From: Welwitschia mirabilis | Taxonomy: Eukaryota; Gnetophyta; Gnetopsida; Welwitschiales | Assembly (NCBI GenBank): GCA_051453625.1 | Contig: JBOZIK010000001.1 | Location: 254,438,695-254,491,121 of the forward strand | Direction: 5' to 3' | Length of the DNA stretch: 52,427 bases | Shown here: in pieces, positions 35,480-45,567 of the stretch | How positions within the stretch are numbered: position 1 is the first letter of the stretch | How the letters are laid out: every line of letters begins with the position of its first letter | The notes under the pieces: model-generated | Told to the model about the DNA's origin: nothing | Seen by the model: only the letters and a program-made list of their open reading frames with translations | The model's database searches: none | Position numbers and translations under genes: made by a program

Positions 35480-35921
35480 TGCTCAAACAGTAAAATAAAA
35501 ATCAAAATCAAAAAAGAACAAACTATCGTCCACCTATTCATGGGAACTACATAGAGAATGATGATCATAGTAATAAAAAATTGAAACTTAGAAAAATTAC
35601 CAAAAGCAAAAAAACCAAACTATCATCCATGCTATCATGGGAATAACAGAGAAGATAACTGTACCTATATTATTAATCTATGAATAAAATAAAAATTACA
35701 AAAGAAGAAAATAATTTTAAAATTTTATAATTATCATCCAATTTATCATGAGGATGATAGAGAAGAGAACAAGGACCTAAAGACTACCAAAAATGAAAAT
35801 TACTGAAATACATTTACTCTAAGCTATGCTAAAAATATAGTAATATTTTTAAAAAATGACCTAAATAAAAAAATTGAGATATTTATCTAGATAGTGATAA
35901 TTCTCTAGTTCCTTACGGCAT
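35480..35921 (-). mobile_element. 5' leader of Athila-like element with hairpin motifs
   Basis: Non-coding leader between primer site and gag. Three copies of an ATCATCC/GGATGAT motif lie at about 35525, 35621-35649 and 35732-35759. The last forms perfect 8-bp arms TATCATCC/GGATGATA around a 12-nt loop. Spacing is about 99 and 112 bp. Confidence 0.6.
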
Positions 35922-35939
35922 TCCCCAAAAATGGCATTA
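35922..35939 (-). other. Primer binding site, tRNA-Asp type, decayed
   Basis: The - strand reads TAATGCCATTTTTGGGGA, 11 of 18 identical to TGGCGCCGTTGCCGGGGA and mostly transition differences. It is followed by ATGCCGTAAGG and sits three bases from the LTR end ...CCCCTACA. Confidence 0.7.
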
Positions 35940-35942
35940 AAA

Positions 35943-37708
35943 TGTAGGGGTATGAATTTATGAAATTCTTAAGTCCTTTAGGCAACTTGTAAATCAAATA
36001 AGTTGCAAAAAAAGCACACACTAATATAGATGAGAGTTAACTTGAATGTCATAATCCCAATGAAGTCACTAGGCTTAGAGTTAAAGAATTGATTTTTAAA
36101 ACTATTTTTGATCTTTTATATTTTAATGAATGAAAGTAAATAACAAAGTAAAATGCAATGCAAGATGAATGAAGATGAAATGCAAATCGAAGTGGAATTG
36201 ATTCTATTAGATTCTAATTCTCCTATCATAAGAACTAGCTTTTCTATAATTTAAATCAATCAAGAANNNNNNNNNNNNNNNNNNNNNNNNNNNNNNNNNN
36301 NNNNNNNNNNNNNNNNNNNNNNNNNNNNNNNNNNNNNNNNNNNNNNNNNNNNNNNNNNNNNNNNNNNNNNNNNNNNNNNNNNNNNNNNNNNNNNNNNNNN
36401 NNNNNNNNNNNNNNNNNNNNNNNNNNNNNNNNNNNNNNNNNNNNNNNNNNNNNNNNNNNNNNNNNNNNNNNNNNNNNNNNNNNNNNNNNNNNNNNNNNNN
36501 NNNNNNNNNNNNNNNNNNNNNNNNNNNNNNNNNNNNNNNNNNNNNNNNNNNNNNNNNNNNNNNNNNNNNNNNNNNNNNNNNNNNNNNNNNNNNNNNNNNN
36601 NNNNNNNNNNNNNNNNNNNNNNNNNNNNNNNNNNNNNNNNNNNNNNNNNNNNNNNNNNNNNNNNNNNNNNNNNNNNNNNNNNNNNNNNNNNNNNNNNNNN
36701 NNNNNNNNNNNNNNNNNNNNNNNNNNNNNNNNNNNNNNNNNNNNNNNNNNNNNNNNNNNNNNNNNNNNNNNNNNNNNNNNNNNNNNNNNNNNNNNNNNNN
36801 NNNNNNNNNNNNNNNNNNNNNNNNNNNNNNNNNNNNNNNNNNNNNNNNNNNNNNNNNNNNNNNNNNNNNNNNNNNNNNNNNNNNNNNNNNNNNNNNNNNN
36901 NNNNNNNNNNNNNNNNNNNNNNNNNNNAGGTTACTCTTATGATCTAAATAAATTACAAAATATTCACTATACTATAACCAACTTAAACCATAAGGGACAT
37001 AAACAAGATTTGAATGAAATAGTATTTGAATTATTGTAGAACTTTTACATCCACTCATGACAAAGTAGTAGAACCTCAATGAAGGATACTTGGCTCAACA
37101 CTGAGGGAACTCCTCTATGTAGCTAATGGATGGATCTCTTATCCTTTAATCTTTCATCATAATCATATTAGGTATAAACTATGAAAACAAAAAAGGAAAG
37201 AGAGGGTATTTAAAGTTTTTCATTAAAGTTCTAGAAGCTTAATCCTAAAAGTCAAAGAAGAAACTGTAGCAGCTCAATGGGTCACATGACCCACTTCTTT
37301 TTATCATAGAAAATAGTTGTCATCCTATTTGTCATGAGGATAGCAAAGTGCATAACCCTCTATGTCAAAAGGTTCTCCATTAGCTTTAGGCCCCACTATC
37401 AACTCTGTAGCCTCTATCCATGTTAGCAGTGCTATCATCCTATCTGTCATGGGGATAATAGAGGGGACAATAGGTTTCTTTATCTCTAATCTCAATAAGG
37501 AATCAATATTCTACATGGTGAATCCTTCTTTACAAGTATGTAGTATCAGAATAAGCTTGAGAAACCTTAAATATACTAAGAATTATATGTTTCAATTATT
37601 ATTCTGTCAGTTCTCTATAATAATCAATGTTGCATCCAAACTTGTATAAATGTCCTGCACAAGCACTCAAAATAAAGCATCAAATTCCTACAAATTGGCA
37701 TTACAACA
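35943..37708 (-). mobile_element. 5' LTR of Athila-like element, with oversized gap
   Basis: Read on the - strand it begins TGTTGTAATGCC at 37708 and ends ...CCCCTACA at 35943. It aligns with 25477-26695. A 661-N gap (36267-36927) corresponds to only about 115 bp in the 3' LTR (25797-25911). Hairpin motifs lie at 37319-37344 and 37432-37464. Confidence 0.8.
36267..36927. other. Assembly gap (661 N)
   Basis: A run of 661 N inside the 5' LTR. The collinear 3' LTR suggests about 115 missing bases. Confidence 0.99.
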
Positions 37709-40590
37709 ATAGGGAAATGTAAAGGTAGAAGCCACTCAAGTCGAAAAGCAAGTTGCATACTTTAGCATCTATGAGTAGTCAAAAGTACATAACTAGGATT
37801 TTTAATTTTTAATACTAAACGTAAATTACAAGATTAGGGAGACATGAATTAAGCACCATAGAAAAGGGACAAATCTACTGTGAACCACATTTCCATTTGA
37901 ATATAGTAGTCCTATATCTTTAAAACTATGTGCTAATTTTTTAAAATTAGATGTAGGCTATTCAAAATAAACTTACCTGGATGGATGTATTTAAGCTTCA
38001 AGTAAAAAAGCAATAATTTGAATGACATAGTAAATAACAATGAGTTCTAGTATACTTTGATGAAGAAAATTACAAAGGTTACTAACTTCATCAAAAAAGA
38101 GGATATCATCAATTAAATTTTTATCTAGCTTGGTTTTTTTTTTAATGCTAGTCTTTTGATTAATATCATTGCTTTTCTTATAGATTTTCTATGTTTTAAA
38201 TTCATGTATGAATAACTAAGCTTTTTACTAATATTCTTCATGCTAAATACATAGAATACATGTTTTAAAAAGTTGATTAGATTTAAAATAAAGATATTAA
38301 TATTAATAGCAACTATTGCTATATGATGATTTTCATCTTTATATTCTTTAATGATTATCTTGCATTGAACTAAATGGTTTCTTGAGCCACATACTAAGCT
38401 AATAATTACCAACTTTAGTCAATTCTTACTTGCTATTATTTTGAGTAATCTCTTAAAGTCTATCTATATGTTTGAACACTATGCTTGACCGCCTTTGTGA
38501 CTATATGCTAGAAAGAAGACAAACTATAAAAGAAATATTAATAAGAAGTCTACTTAAATAGATAACTAATACTTTAAATATTATGTATCATGATAGAACT
38601 CTACTTCATCCTAAGAATGCCATATGGTACTATTTTAGTATTCTATGTTAAGTTTAATATAACTTTATAGATTCAAAATTATTAGCACTCAACTTTCTTT
38701 TGATTAATTGTAATAAGAATCTACACACAAATACACTTTCTTATGCACATACTCTAGCACTCCTTATACTAATGAATTAAAAATACATGCTTTATAACAA
38801 TCTTTGTTTCTTTTATTTTTCATTTTTAAAATGCTTAACTTAATTGAAATTCTAATAATTTACACTACTACTTATATCATGATACCACCTATTTCATGCT
38901 TTAGTGAGTTTGTTGCTACTATGATTTATAATTATTATCATAACATCATGCTTTAGTTGTGTGCACTAATTATATCAACTAGAATACTTAAAGTGCAGTA
39001 AGTAACTTTAACAAAATAGAAGGGATTGAGTATTTATCTCTTAAGTTATAGTTTTAGTGTATCTTATCTACTTAAATGAAAGGTTTAAACTTAATTTAAT
39101 TATGTATAATATGTTTACTATAATCCTATGATAATCATAGGTACTAATCTTCTTAATAATATGGTTATCTATTTATTCTAATATCCTAGACAATGTCTTA
39201 TTTATTTCTGTTAATCCTATGGCTATTGATACTAATTATGCATTGGACACTCCATTTTCTTTTATAATCAAAACTTATTGATCTACATAACATACTTCCA
39301 TGAGCTTAATCCTAAGTGATTTTCATGTTTAATGATTAATCCTTTTGCTATTATGATAGACAATGTTCTTATAATGATATTTCTATATTTAGACGTTCAA
39401 ATTTAAATGAGAAGACATGCTGCTATAGTTTAGATTATTTTTGAGATAATAACTTAATTAGTGACAAGACAATCTATACATATTATAACCAAAACTTTAA
39501 AATATTACAAATAATATAAACATATTAATCATGTTACTATCTTAAATCTTAATGTAAAACACATCCATATTTTAGTTTTAATACTTACATGTATTCTTTA
39601 GCTAACATAAAATCAAAATCCCTATGTGCAAATATTAATATTAATACATAACTAAGAATCTATATTATTGTAATGCTATGATAAGTATACTATTTTTCTC
39701 ATCCATTTTTCAATGTGTAGAATCATCCCTAATTAGTCTTATTTTTAATAAAAAGTAATTTTCTTATAATTTAAAAATTTATTCAAACTATTAATTTTTT
39801 AAATAAATTTCACTAATTTATGTGCTAATTTTATGTCATTTTCAATTTTTGGGGGCATTAATGTTTGTATCAATCTTGCTTTTGATAATGATGTATTTTA
39901 CTAATTTTTAGTAGTACTACTGTATATAATACTAAGATACTTCTTAACAAACCTTTGTTGTGTGAATTTTTTATTGTAATATCTAATAATAAAAAAGATT
40001 ACGTTTTAAGAATAAGAATTAAAAATAATTACCTATCATCATTAAAATTCTATTTAATAAACAAGAAATTTTTTGTTATAGCATGGTCTTCATCTAGCAT
40101 AATACATGCATCCTTATGTACATTATTAGCATTTTTGATGTTAAATCACTACTGATATTTAAAATTTTATGTGATGTTATGTATTTATAATATTATTCAT
40201 GAATGGAGTAAAAATAGAAATCTTAAATCTTAATTAGGATTAATAATTCATTTAGCTTACCATAGTTTTTTATTTCATTTTTAGGTATTCCTTTATCTAT
40301 TTTACTTTTATTTGATGAAACTATATTTTATGTAAATATTTATGATATCAATAAGAATATTCATCATTTACACCATTTTTAACTTTGATTAAATTACCAT
40401 AATTAACTGATAAGTTAGTAAAAGTTATGATTTTGTAAATTTTTTTCATGTTTATATAATTAATTACTAATAAGTTTTTACTAATGTGTAAGTTATATAT
40501 TACATGTTCTTTACCTTATGAAGGAGAGAAATTTTTCTAAGGTATTACCTAATCCTATAATAAGTTATTTTATTTATATCTTTCAAAGAC
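37709..40590. other. AT-rich flanking DNA, little recognised
   Basis: Right flank of the Athila-like element, starting with the probable target duplication ATAGG. It is stop-dense and very AT-rich. The only suggestive frame is at 38125-38412, listed separately. A 66-codon + strand frame at 39955-40155 has no recognised similarity. Confidence 0.4.
38125..38412 (-). pseudogene. Possible copia GAG-pre-integrase fragment
   Basis: A 95-codon open - strand frame. Its segment FILNLINFLKHV...MKNISKKLSYSYMNLKHRKS loosely resembles the 'MFPLNL...WLWHLRFGHLNFRSL' core of the copia GAG-pre-integrase domain, with preceding residues like an 'I-KDENHHIAIV' strand. The His/Cys zinc ligands are not clear, and the neighbouring DNA shows no integrase. 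It could equally be a chance frame. Confidence 0.25.
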
Positions 40591-40597
40591 TATTACT

Positions 40598-42575
40598 ATG
40601 AAATCAATTACATGTAAAGGTAAATTTTCTAAGGAACTAGTAATACAATTCCATCATAATAACAACAAGGAATCTATTACTTTTTATGTGATAAGAATCC
40701 ATGGATAGGATGTTATAATTAAAATCAATGATATTATGAAGTTAATAGGTATTAATAATAATGAAAAATAAGTAACTGATGATGAAGGCAAAGGGTAAGA
40801 ACTCAAAAACTTATAGTAAAAAATATTAAAAATTAATTTAACCTCTAATGCAATCTAATGCTCTTTTATGGAAAATAAAAAAGGAAAATGATTTTTAATG
40901 TGTTGTACATTTATAGTTTCCTTTTTTCCTTCTTTAAATAAATCTCTTTTCTTTGGCATTCTAACAACCATATTATATAGGATGGTCCTATAATTAAGAA
41001 AAATGAAACATGAAGCAAGCTTTGCAACCTTGGTACTCCTAGCATTAATTTGTAAATTCCTACAATTAAAAGGTATTCCACTTGATAATATGAATAAACT
41101 AGTAAAGTTTTTAAGTTTTAAATAAGAATTTTAATATCCTTGTGGAAATGACCTATAGAATATTATAACGAAAAAAGCTATCAAAGAAAGTGAAAAGAGG
41201 AAAGATGTAAAAAGTAATAGTCTTCATAGTAATATAAAGAATCCATCAATAGTTGTTTTGATATTCCTTTCTTCTTTTAGTTGCACTCTACCTCTATTCT
41301 TCTAGAGTAGCCCAATTATGTAGTGATAATAAGAAGTTGTAATAAAAAGTTAGTAAACTAAAGTAATAGGATACCTATCTTAAGGAAATAGTTTCTTGGT
41401 ACAATAAAGAAAAATTTTGATTACATGAAGCATAAATATTCTCTTATTATTAAGGGAATTAATGTCTAACAAATTAATAAGAAAGGAAGTGTTATATGTA
41501 TGAATCCATATAAGCTAGCTGTAAGACTAGTACAAAGGTAAACTTAAGGATACTTTACTCATTTCGATACATCTAATGTAGAAATACCTCTTAACAAGCT
41601 TTATGATGTGTAACATGTATAAAATTCATGGTTTTTTCCCTACTTGATATATTTCTTATCACTTTGATTCTAACATTATCATTTATATTTTCTAATTGAT
41701 AGTTTTCTTGATCATCTTGTATTATCACCATTTTTTATACATAGGTAATTTGTTAAGAAAGCATAAAATTTTCAGTTATTACCATCTCGCATGCTTTTTT
41801 AGTGCTTAAAGGACATTTACTAAAGAAGTCACACTTATATAGCTACTCCTAATAGGAAAGCTTAATGATTACAAGTTATTTGTGGAGGACTTTAGCCTAA
41901 ATATCATGCATGACAAGTCATCTAAAAACATTTGTGCTTAGAATCAGAGAAGATAACTAGATTCTTTTATTAATTATTACATTGACTAATTGTGTTATTT
42001 ATAAAATGATAATGAGAACCTTGGTATTGGATTCATGTTAATTCACATACATATGAAATGTTTTGTTATATATTTTATTAGCATGAAGATGTCCATTTCA
42101 TTGAAACATCCTGATGAGTTTAGACAATCTTTAAATAGATTAGTGAAAGTCACAAAGTGCCTCCATGAAAATACATCTAGATAATTAGGCTACTATGAGG
42201 TTGTTGAAACCATAAAAACACTTACATTTCCATACTATGAAAGCGCTAATCATTGGATTCTTATTATTATCCATTGTAAGAAGAGGAATAATATCATATA
42301 TAGCTCTTTGAAATATTGTATTTTTAGTATGAAAATGATGAAACCATTATTGAGTTCGTTTTGAAAAATGTATTCAGTGATTTCAAATTAAAAGTATCAT
42401 GTACCACTGACATTTCACAATAAGACAATAATTATGAGTATAATGTACTCATACTAGCATACTTAAAATGCCTTCTATAAGATAGTCCTTTTAATTTTTC
42501 TAAGGATGATTATAGAAAAATTAGAATTGGAATGATCAAATAGTTCCTTACCTTTTTAGGACCTTAGCTTTTATG
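40598..42575 (+). pseudogene. Ulp1/C48 SUMO-protease-like pseudogene, TE type
   Basis: On the + strand, broken by stops and frameshifts. The N-terminal part (from ATG 40598) reads GKFSKELVIQFHHN, a GKDVIIKINDIMKLIGINN-like stretch (stop at GKD), FLMCCTFIVSFFPSLNKS and SFATLVLLALICKF. This is the layout of TE-encoded plant proteins with a mobile-domain-like N-terminus and a C-terminal Ulp1 protease. The protease part (about 41950-42570) shows LDSFINYYID (cf. WLNDxxINFY), YYESANHWILIIIHCKKRN with the catalytic His (42251-42253), and YSSLKYC where the catalytic Asp of YDSL is Ser (42302-42304). It then shows VSCTTDISQ-DNNY, with the catalytic Cys of DCG replaced by Tyr (42439-42441), then ILAYLKCLL, SPFNFSKDDYRKIRIGMIK. 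Such proteins occur in CACTA, MULE and related elements; which one carried this copy is not visible. Confidence 0.65.
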
Positions 42576-43300
42576 GTAAGATTACATGTTAATTGGTGTA
42601 GGATTTTTATTTATCTCCCACTCTGCTTATGTGTATTTAAATTAGAATAACACTTGGAAAAATAATAATGATACCCATTCAACCATATCTTAAATGATAA
42701 GATTACAACATGTTCCTTCTAAGAAAAATTTTTTGATCAATGTTGCAGTAGTTTCTTTCTTACTTTTCTATAAATCATGGATGTAAGAGCATAAGAGATG
42801 TATTACATTGAACCTAACCTAATAATATAAGAATGATTTCCTAGTATTCCATTTACTACTCAAGAAAAAAAAACTAATAAATTTGTATTGAATGGATTTA
42901 CTCGTAATGAATATAATGCATTAAAAGATAATTCTAAATCTTTTGTTCTATTCTCATCTTTTCTAATTATATTAAGATAATAATCAAATTAGATTCCTTT
43001 CATAATCTAATGATACTCACCTAGGAGAGATCTCTTAAAACCATAATTGAACTCATAAATTGTGTAAGAAATCTAAGCCCATCTTTCTCTTAACTATTAA
43101 AGAATCTAGCAAAATATATCGTGTAAGAGGATGCAGCGTGATTGCATGGGAGGACCAGCATGAATGCATGCTCTTGCATGCTTCTACATGTTTTAGTTAT
43201 AAGTTTTCAAGGTAATTTTGTGTGGAAATGATTTTTAAAAAACCTTATTACATGGTAAATTTCTATGAAGAAGGAAGAATAAGATTTCATAGGTAGAGTT
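42576..43300. other. Spacer between Ulp1 pseudogene and LINE
   Basis: AT-rich, except for 43125-43190, which is less AT-rich and has repeated GCATG words ('gattgcatgggagg', 'gaatgcatgctcttgcatgc'). This may be the LINE 5' untranslated region or separate DNA. Confidence 0.35.
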
Positions 43301-43308
43301 TAAATAGC

Positions 43309-44040
43309 ATGGGGTCTCTAAATGACCCTTCTTCCTATGCTATGATAAAAGGTAAGTTAGAAGTTACTATGGAGTTTATGCATGATCAAACTAATGATGA
43401 GATAAATGAAAATAATATCCCTAAAGGAAATTTTTCAAATGATAATAGCATTATTATATATTTGGAGTTTTCTTACTATATTTTTAAAAGAATAGTTAAC
43501 ACTTTTAAACAGTTATATGTAATAAGATTGAGAAAATTCCTTTTGTCTCTATTTTTAGTGATTGAATACAGAAAATTTGGGCTTGTAAAAATGTTTAGGT
43601 ATCTATAGTTTCAAATTGTACAAAAGGATTTTTCTCTATTTGGTTTTTAATTAAAGGAAATGATTCATCGGATTAAGCAAAAACTAGTGTGAAATACTAA
43701 TGGCACTTATTTGATCATGCAATCATAGTGGAAATATTTTAACTTGAAAAAAGTGACTCAAAATCCTATTCTGATTTGGATTTAATTCCCAATTCTTCCA
43801 TTATATCTTACTTTACACATTAATATCTTAGCTTCAAAAGTTGTACAGTTCATTAGCATGACATCATTTACTAGTTTTCATGCTAAACCAACTCAAAGGG
43901 TCTATGTTGTAGTGGACATCATAAAATGTTTACTTGAATTTATTAAGATTTCTATTAATAGCATTCATATTGTTCAAAACATTTCTCTTCTTAGTATGCC
44001 AAATAAATCTTATCATTGTAAGGAATCTTTTCATCATTAG
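43309..44040 (+). pseudogene. LINE ORF1 (DUF4283-like plus CCHC knuckle), degenerate
   Basis: A single + strand frame of 244 codons carrying several stops (first at 43606-43608). It reads NSIIIYLEFSYYIFKRIVNT, WKYFNLKKVTQNPILIWI-FPILPLYL, IASKVV-like ILASKVVQFIS, AKPTQRVYVVVDIIKCL, FIKISINSIHIVQNI and a final knuckle remnant YHCKESFHH. This order matches the plant LINE ORF1/DUF4283 proteins (WxPDF, PVWVRLPxLPL, ARVCVEVDLxKPLP, IxYExLPxYCxxCxxxGH). It is the RNA-binding gag-like protein of an L1-type LINE. The ATG at 43309 is open but unproven as the true start. Confidence 0.7.
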
Positions 44041-45567
44041 TAAAAATTAAGGCCAAAAGGATTTTAATAGAAAAGAAGGACAAGGAACTTAAATCAAAAT
44101 ACATCAATAATAATACATAAGAGAACTCCTCTAAGGAGAAAGGCATTAAAAAGGTTAATATAGAGAAACTATAGAATTCACTAAAAACCCTACAATTGAT
44201 ATTAATTTAGGAATAGAGTTAAAATCAAGATCAAACTTAAAAGAAACAATTCAAGAATACAAAATTTAAGGACAAGTCTTAAATGCCAATAATAAAGATT
44301 TAGAGCTATAGATAAATAGTGATAGATGATAAATAGTTAAAAAAAATCCTATGCCATAGTAACTAAGTAAATCCCTTTTTTAATTTTACATGCATTAATA
44401 ATAGACTAACTCAATTAAATAATGGAGCATTTAATTAATCTAGATGATAGAGTAGATTAATTGTGAATAGCTTTAAGTACCAAAATTTATTTAAATGGCT
44501 TGATGATGAGAGTTTCTCCTATTTAATGGTTTCTTAATGAAAGTTATCTTCTATAATGTCTAAGAACTACTAGATCTCCAACAAAAATACATAATTTAAG
44601 ATTACATTTCAAATAAAAGATTTGAAATCATTTTTAATAAGATATTAAAATTCAAGTTTATAACCTTTAGATAAGCTGTAAGGCTATTCAACCTAATAGT
44701 ATTTTTTCAACTCTACTCATTAAGCAAGTAAAGGAGGAGTTACTATCCTTACCAATAGGATCTAGAAACTTGTATTATTAACTTTGGTAGAGATGATTTA
44801 GGGAATTGTATTTGGATTCGCTTAAAGTTGCATAATGTCATTATTGGTATTTTATACATATATGACTCTTACATTTGTAAAGATCACTACGATTTAAGGG
44901 ATCGATTTCACACTTCTCTTTTAAATGTTAACTGACTAGTTGTAGATGAATTTAATATAATATAAAATAAATTAGATAACTAAGGAGGCGTAAAGAGTGA
45001 TTTATAGATATGGAACTTAGTTTTTGAATTTAATTCAAAAAAAGATTTTATTTTTAAGATGTTAATAGGGGATTAAAGGTTATAAAAACAATGGATGTTT
45101 ACTTGGAATAATGTTGAAAAGGGTGTAGACTTCATTAATTCTAGATTAAATTGTACTTACCTTACCATGAATAGAAGTATGAAGGTTGTTCATAATAAAA
45201 ATCTCTCAGTTTTTATAGACTATAGTCAAGTACTTTTGATCACTTTCCTATCCCTTAGTCTCTTTTATTTATAGAATAGATTACATTCACAAAGTTTCAT
45301 TCATATTTAACACTAGTTATCTACATAGAAATTCTTTATGTGACCTCTTTAGTCAAATTTGGAACCTTGTTCCTCAACCTACTAGGAATCATAACTAGAT
45401 TACTTGGTGGAATGATAGTGTTAGTTGCATCCAAAGCTTTTCTGAACATTGTGATAAACTAGTAGCTTCTAACCTATCTATTCATCAATAGAATGTTCTT
45501 CTTGGGCGTTTTCGCCCCCTGATGTACATTTCCTAGTTTAATATACATACCTTTATAAAAAAAAATT
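44041..45567 (+). mobile_element. LINE ORF2 endonuclease and 3' end, RT region missing
   Basis: From about 44820 the + strand reads VGIIYIYDSYICKDHYDLRD (interrupted), a VDEFNII variant of DFNEIL/DFNMIE (about 44945), LVFEFNSKKDFIFKM, RFTWNN-like TWNNVEKG, VDFINSRLNCTYL and a SDHSP-like end. This is the AP-endonuclease order. No RT motif follows. Instead, WWNDS...ASNLSIHQ-like sequence leads to 'gggcgttttcgccccctgatgtac' and 'ttataaaaaaaaatt' (45552-45566), typical of plant LINE 3' ends with a poly(A) tail. ORF2 has therefore suffered a large internal deletion. 44041-44800 is A-rich linker sequence. Confidence 0.6.

Larger units (their letters stand above)
25474..37708 (-). mobile_element. 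Full-length decayed Athila-like Ty3/gypsy retrotransposon
   Basis: On the - strand the complete order is 5' LTR (37708-35943), tRNA-Asp-type primer site, leader, gag, protease, RT, RNase H, integrase with GPY/F-like tail, duplicated 3' region, polypurine tract, and 3' LTR (26695 to about 25477). Pol order and gag motifs match the plant non-chromovirus OTA branch (Athila/Tat). The roughly 12-kb span and 1.2-kb LTRs favour Athila. ATAGG flanks both sides (25469-25473 and 37709-37713), a likely 5-bp target duplication, if the left terminus is taken three bases outside the TG of the LTR. All enzymes carry stops and lost catalytic residues, so the copy is inactive. Confidence 0.85.

Noticed and set aside
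37362-37649. 95-codon + strand frame
   Set aside because: Lies wholly inside the 5' LTR with no similarity; LTR sequence explains it.
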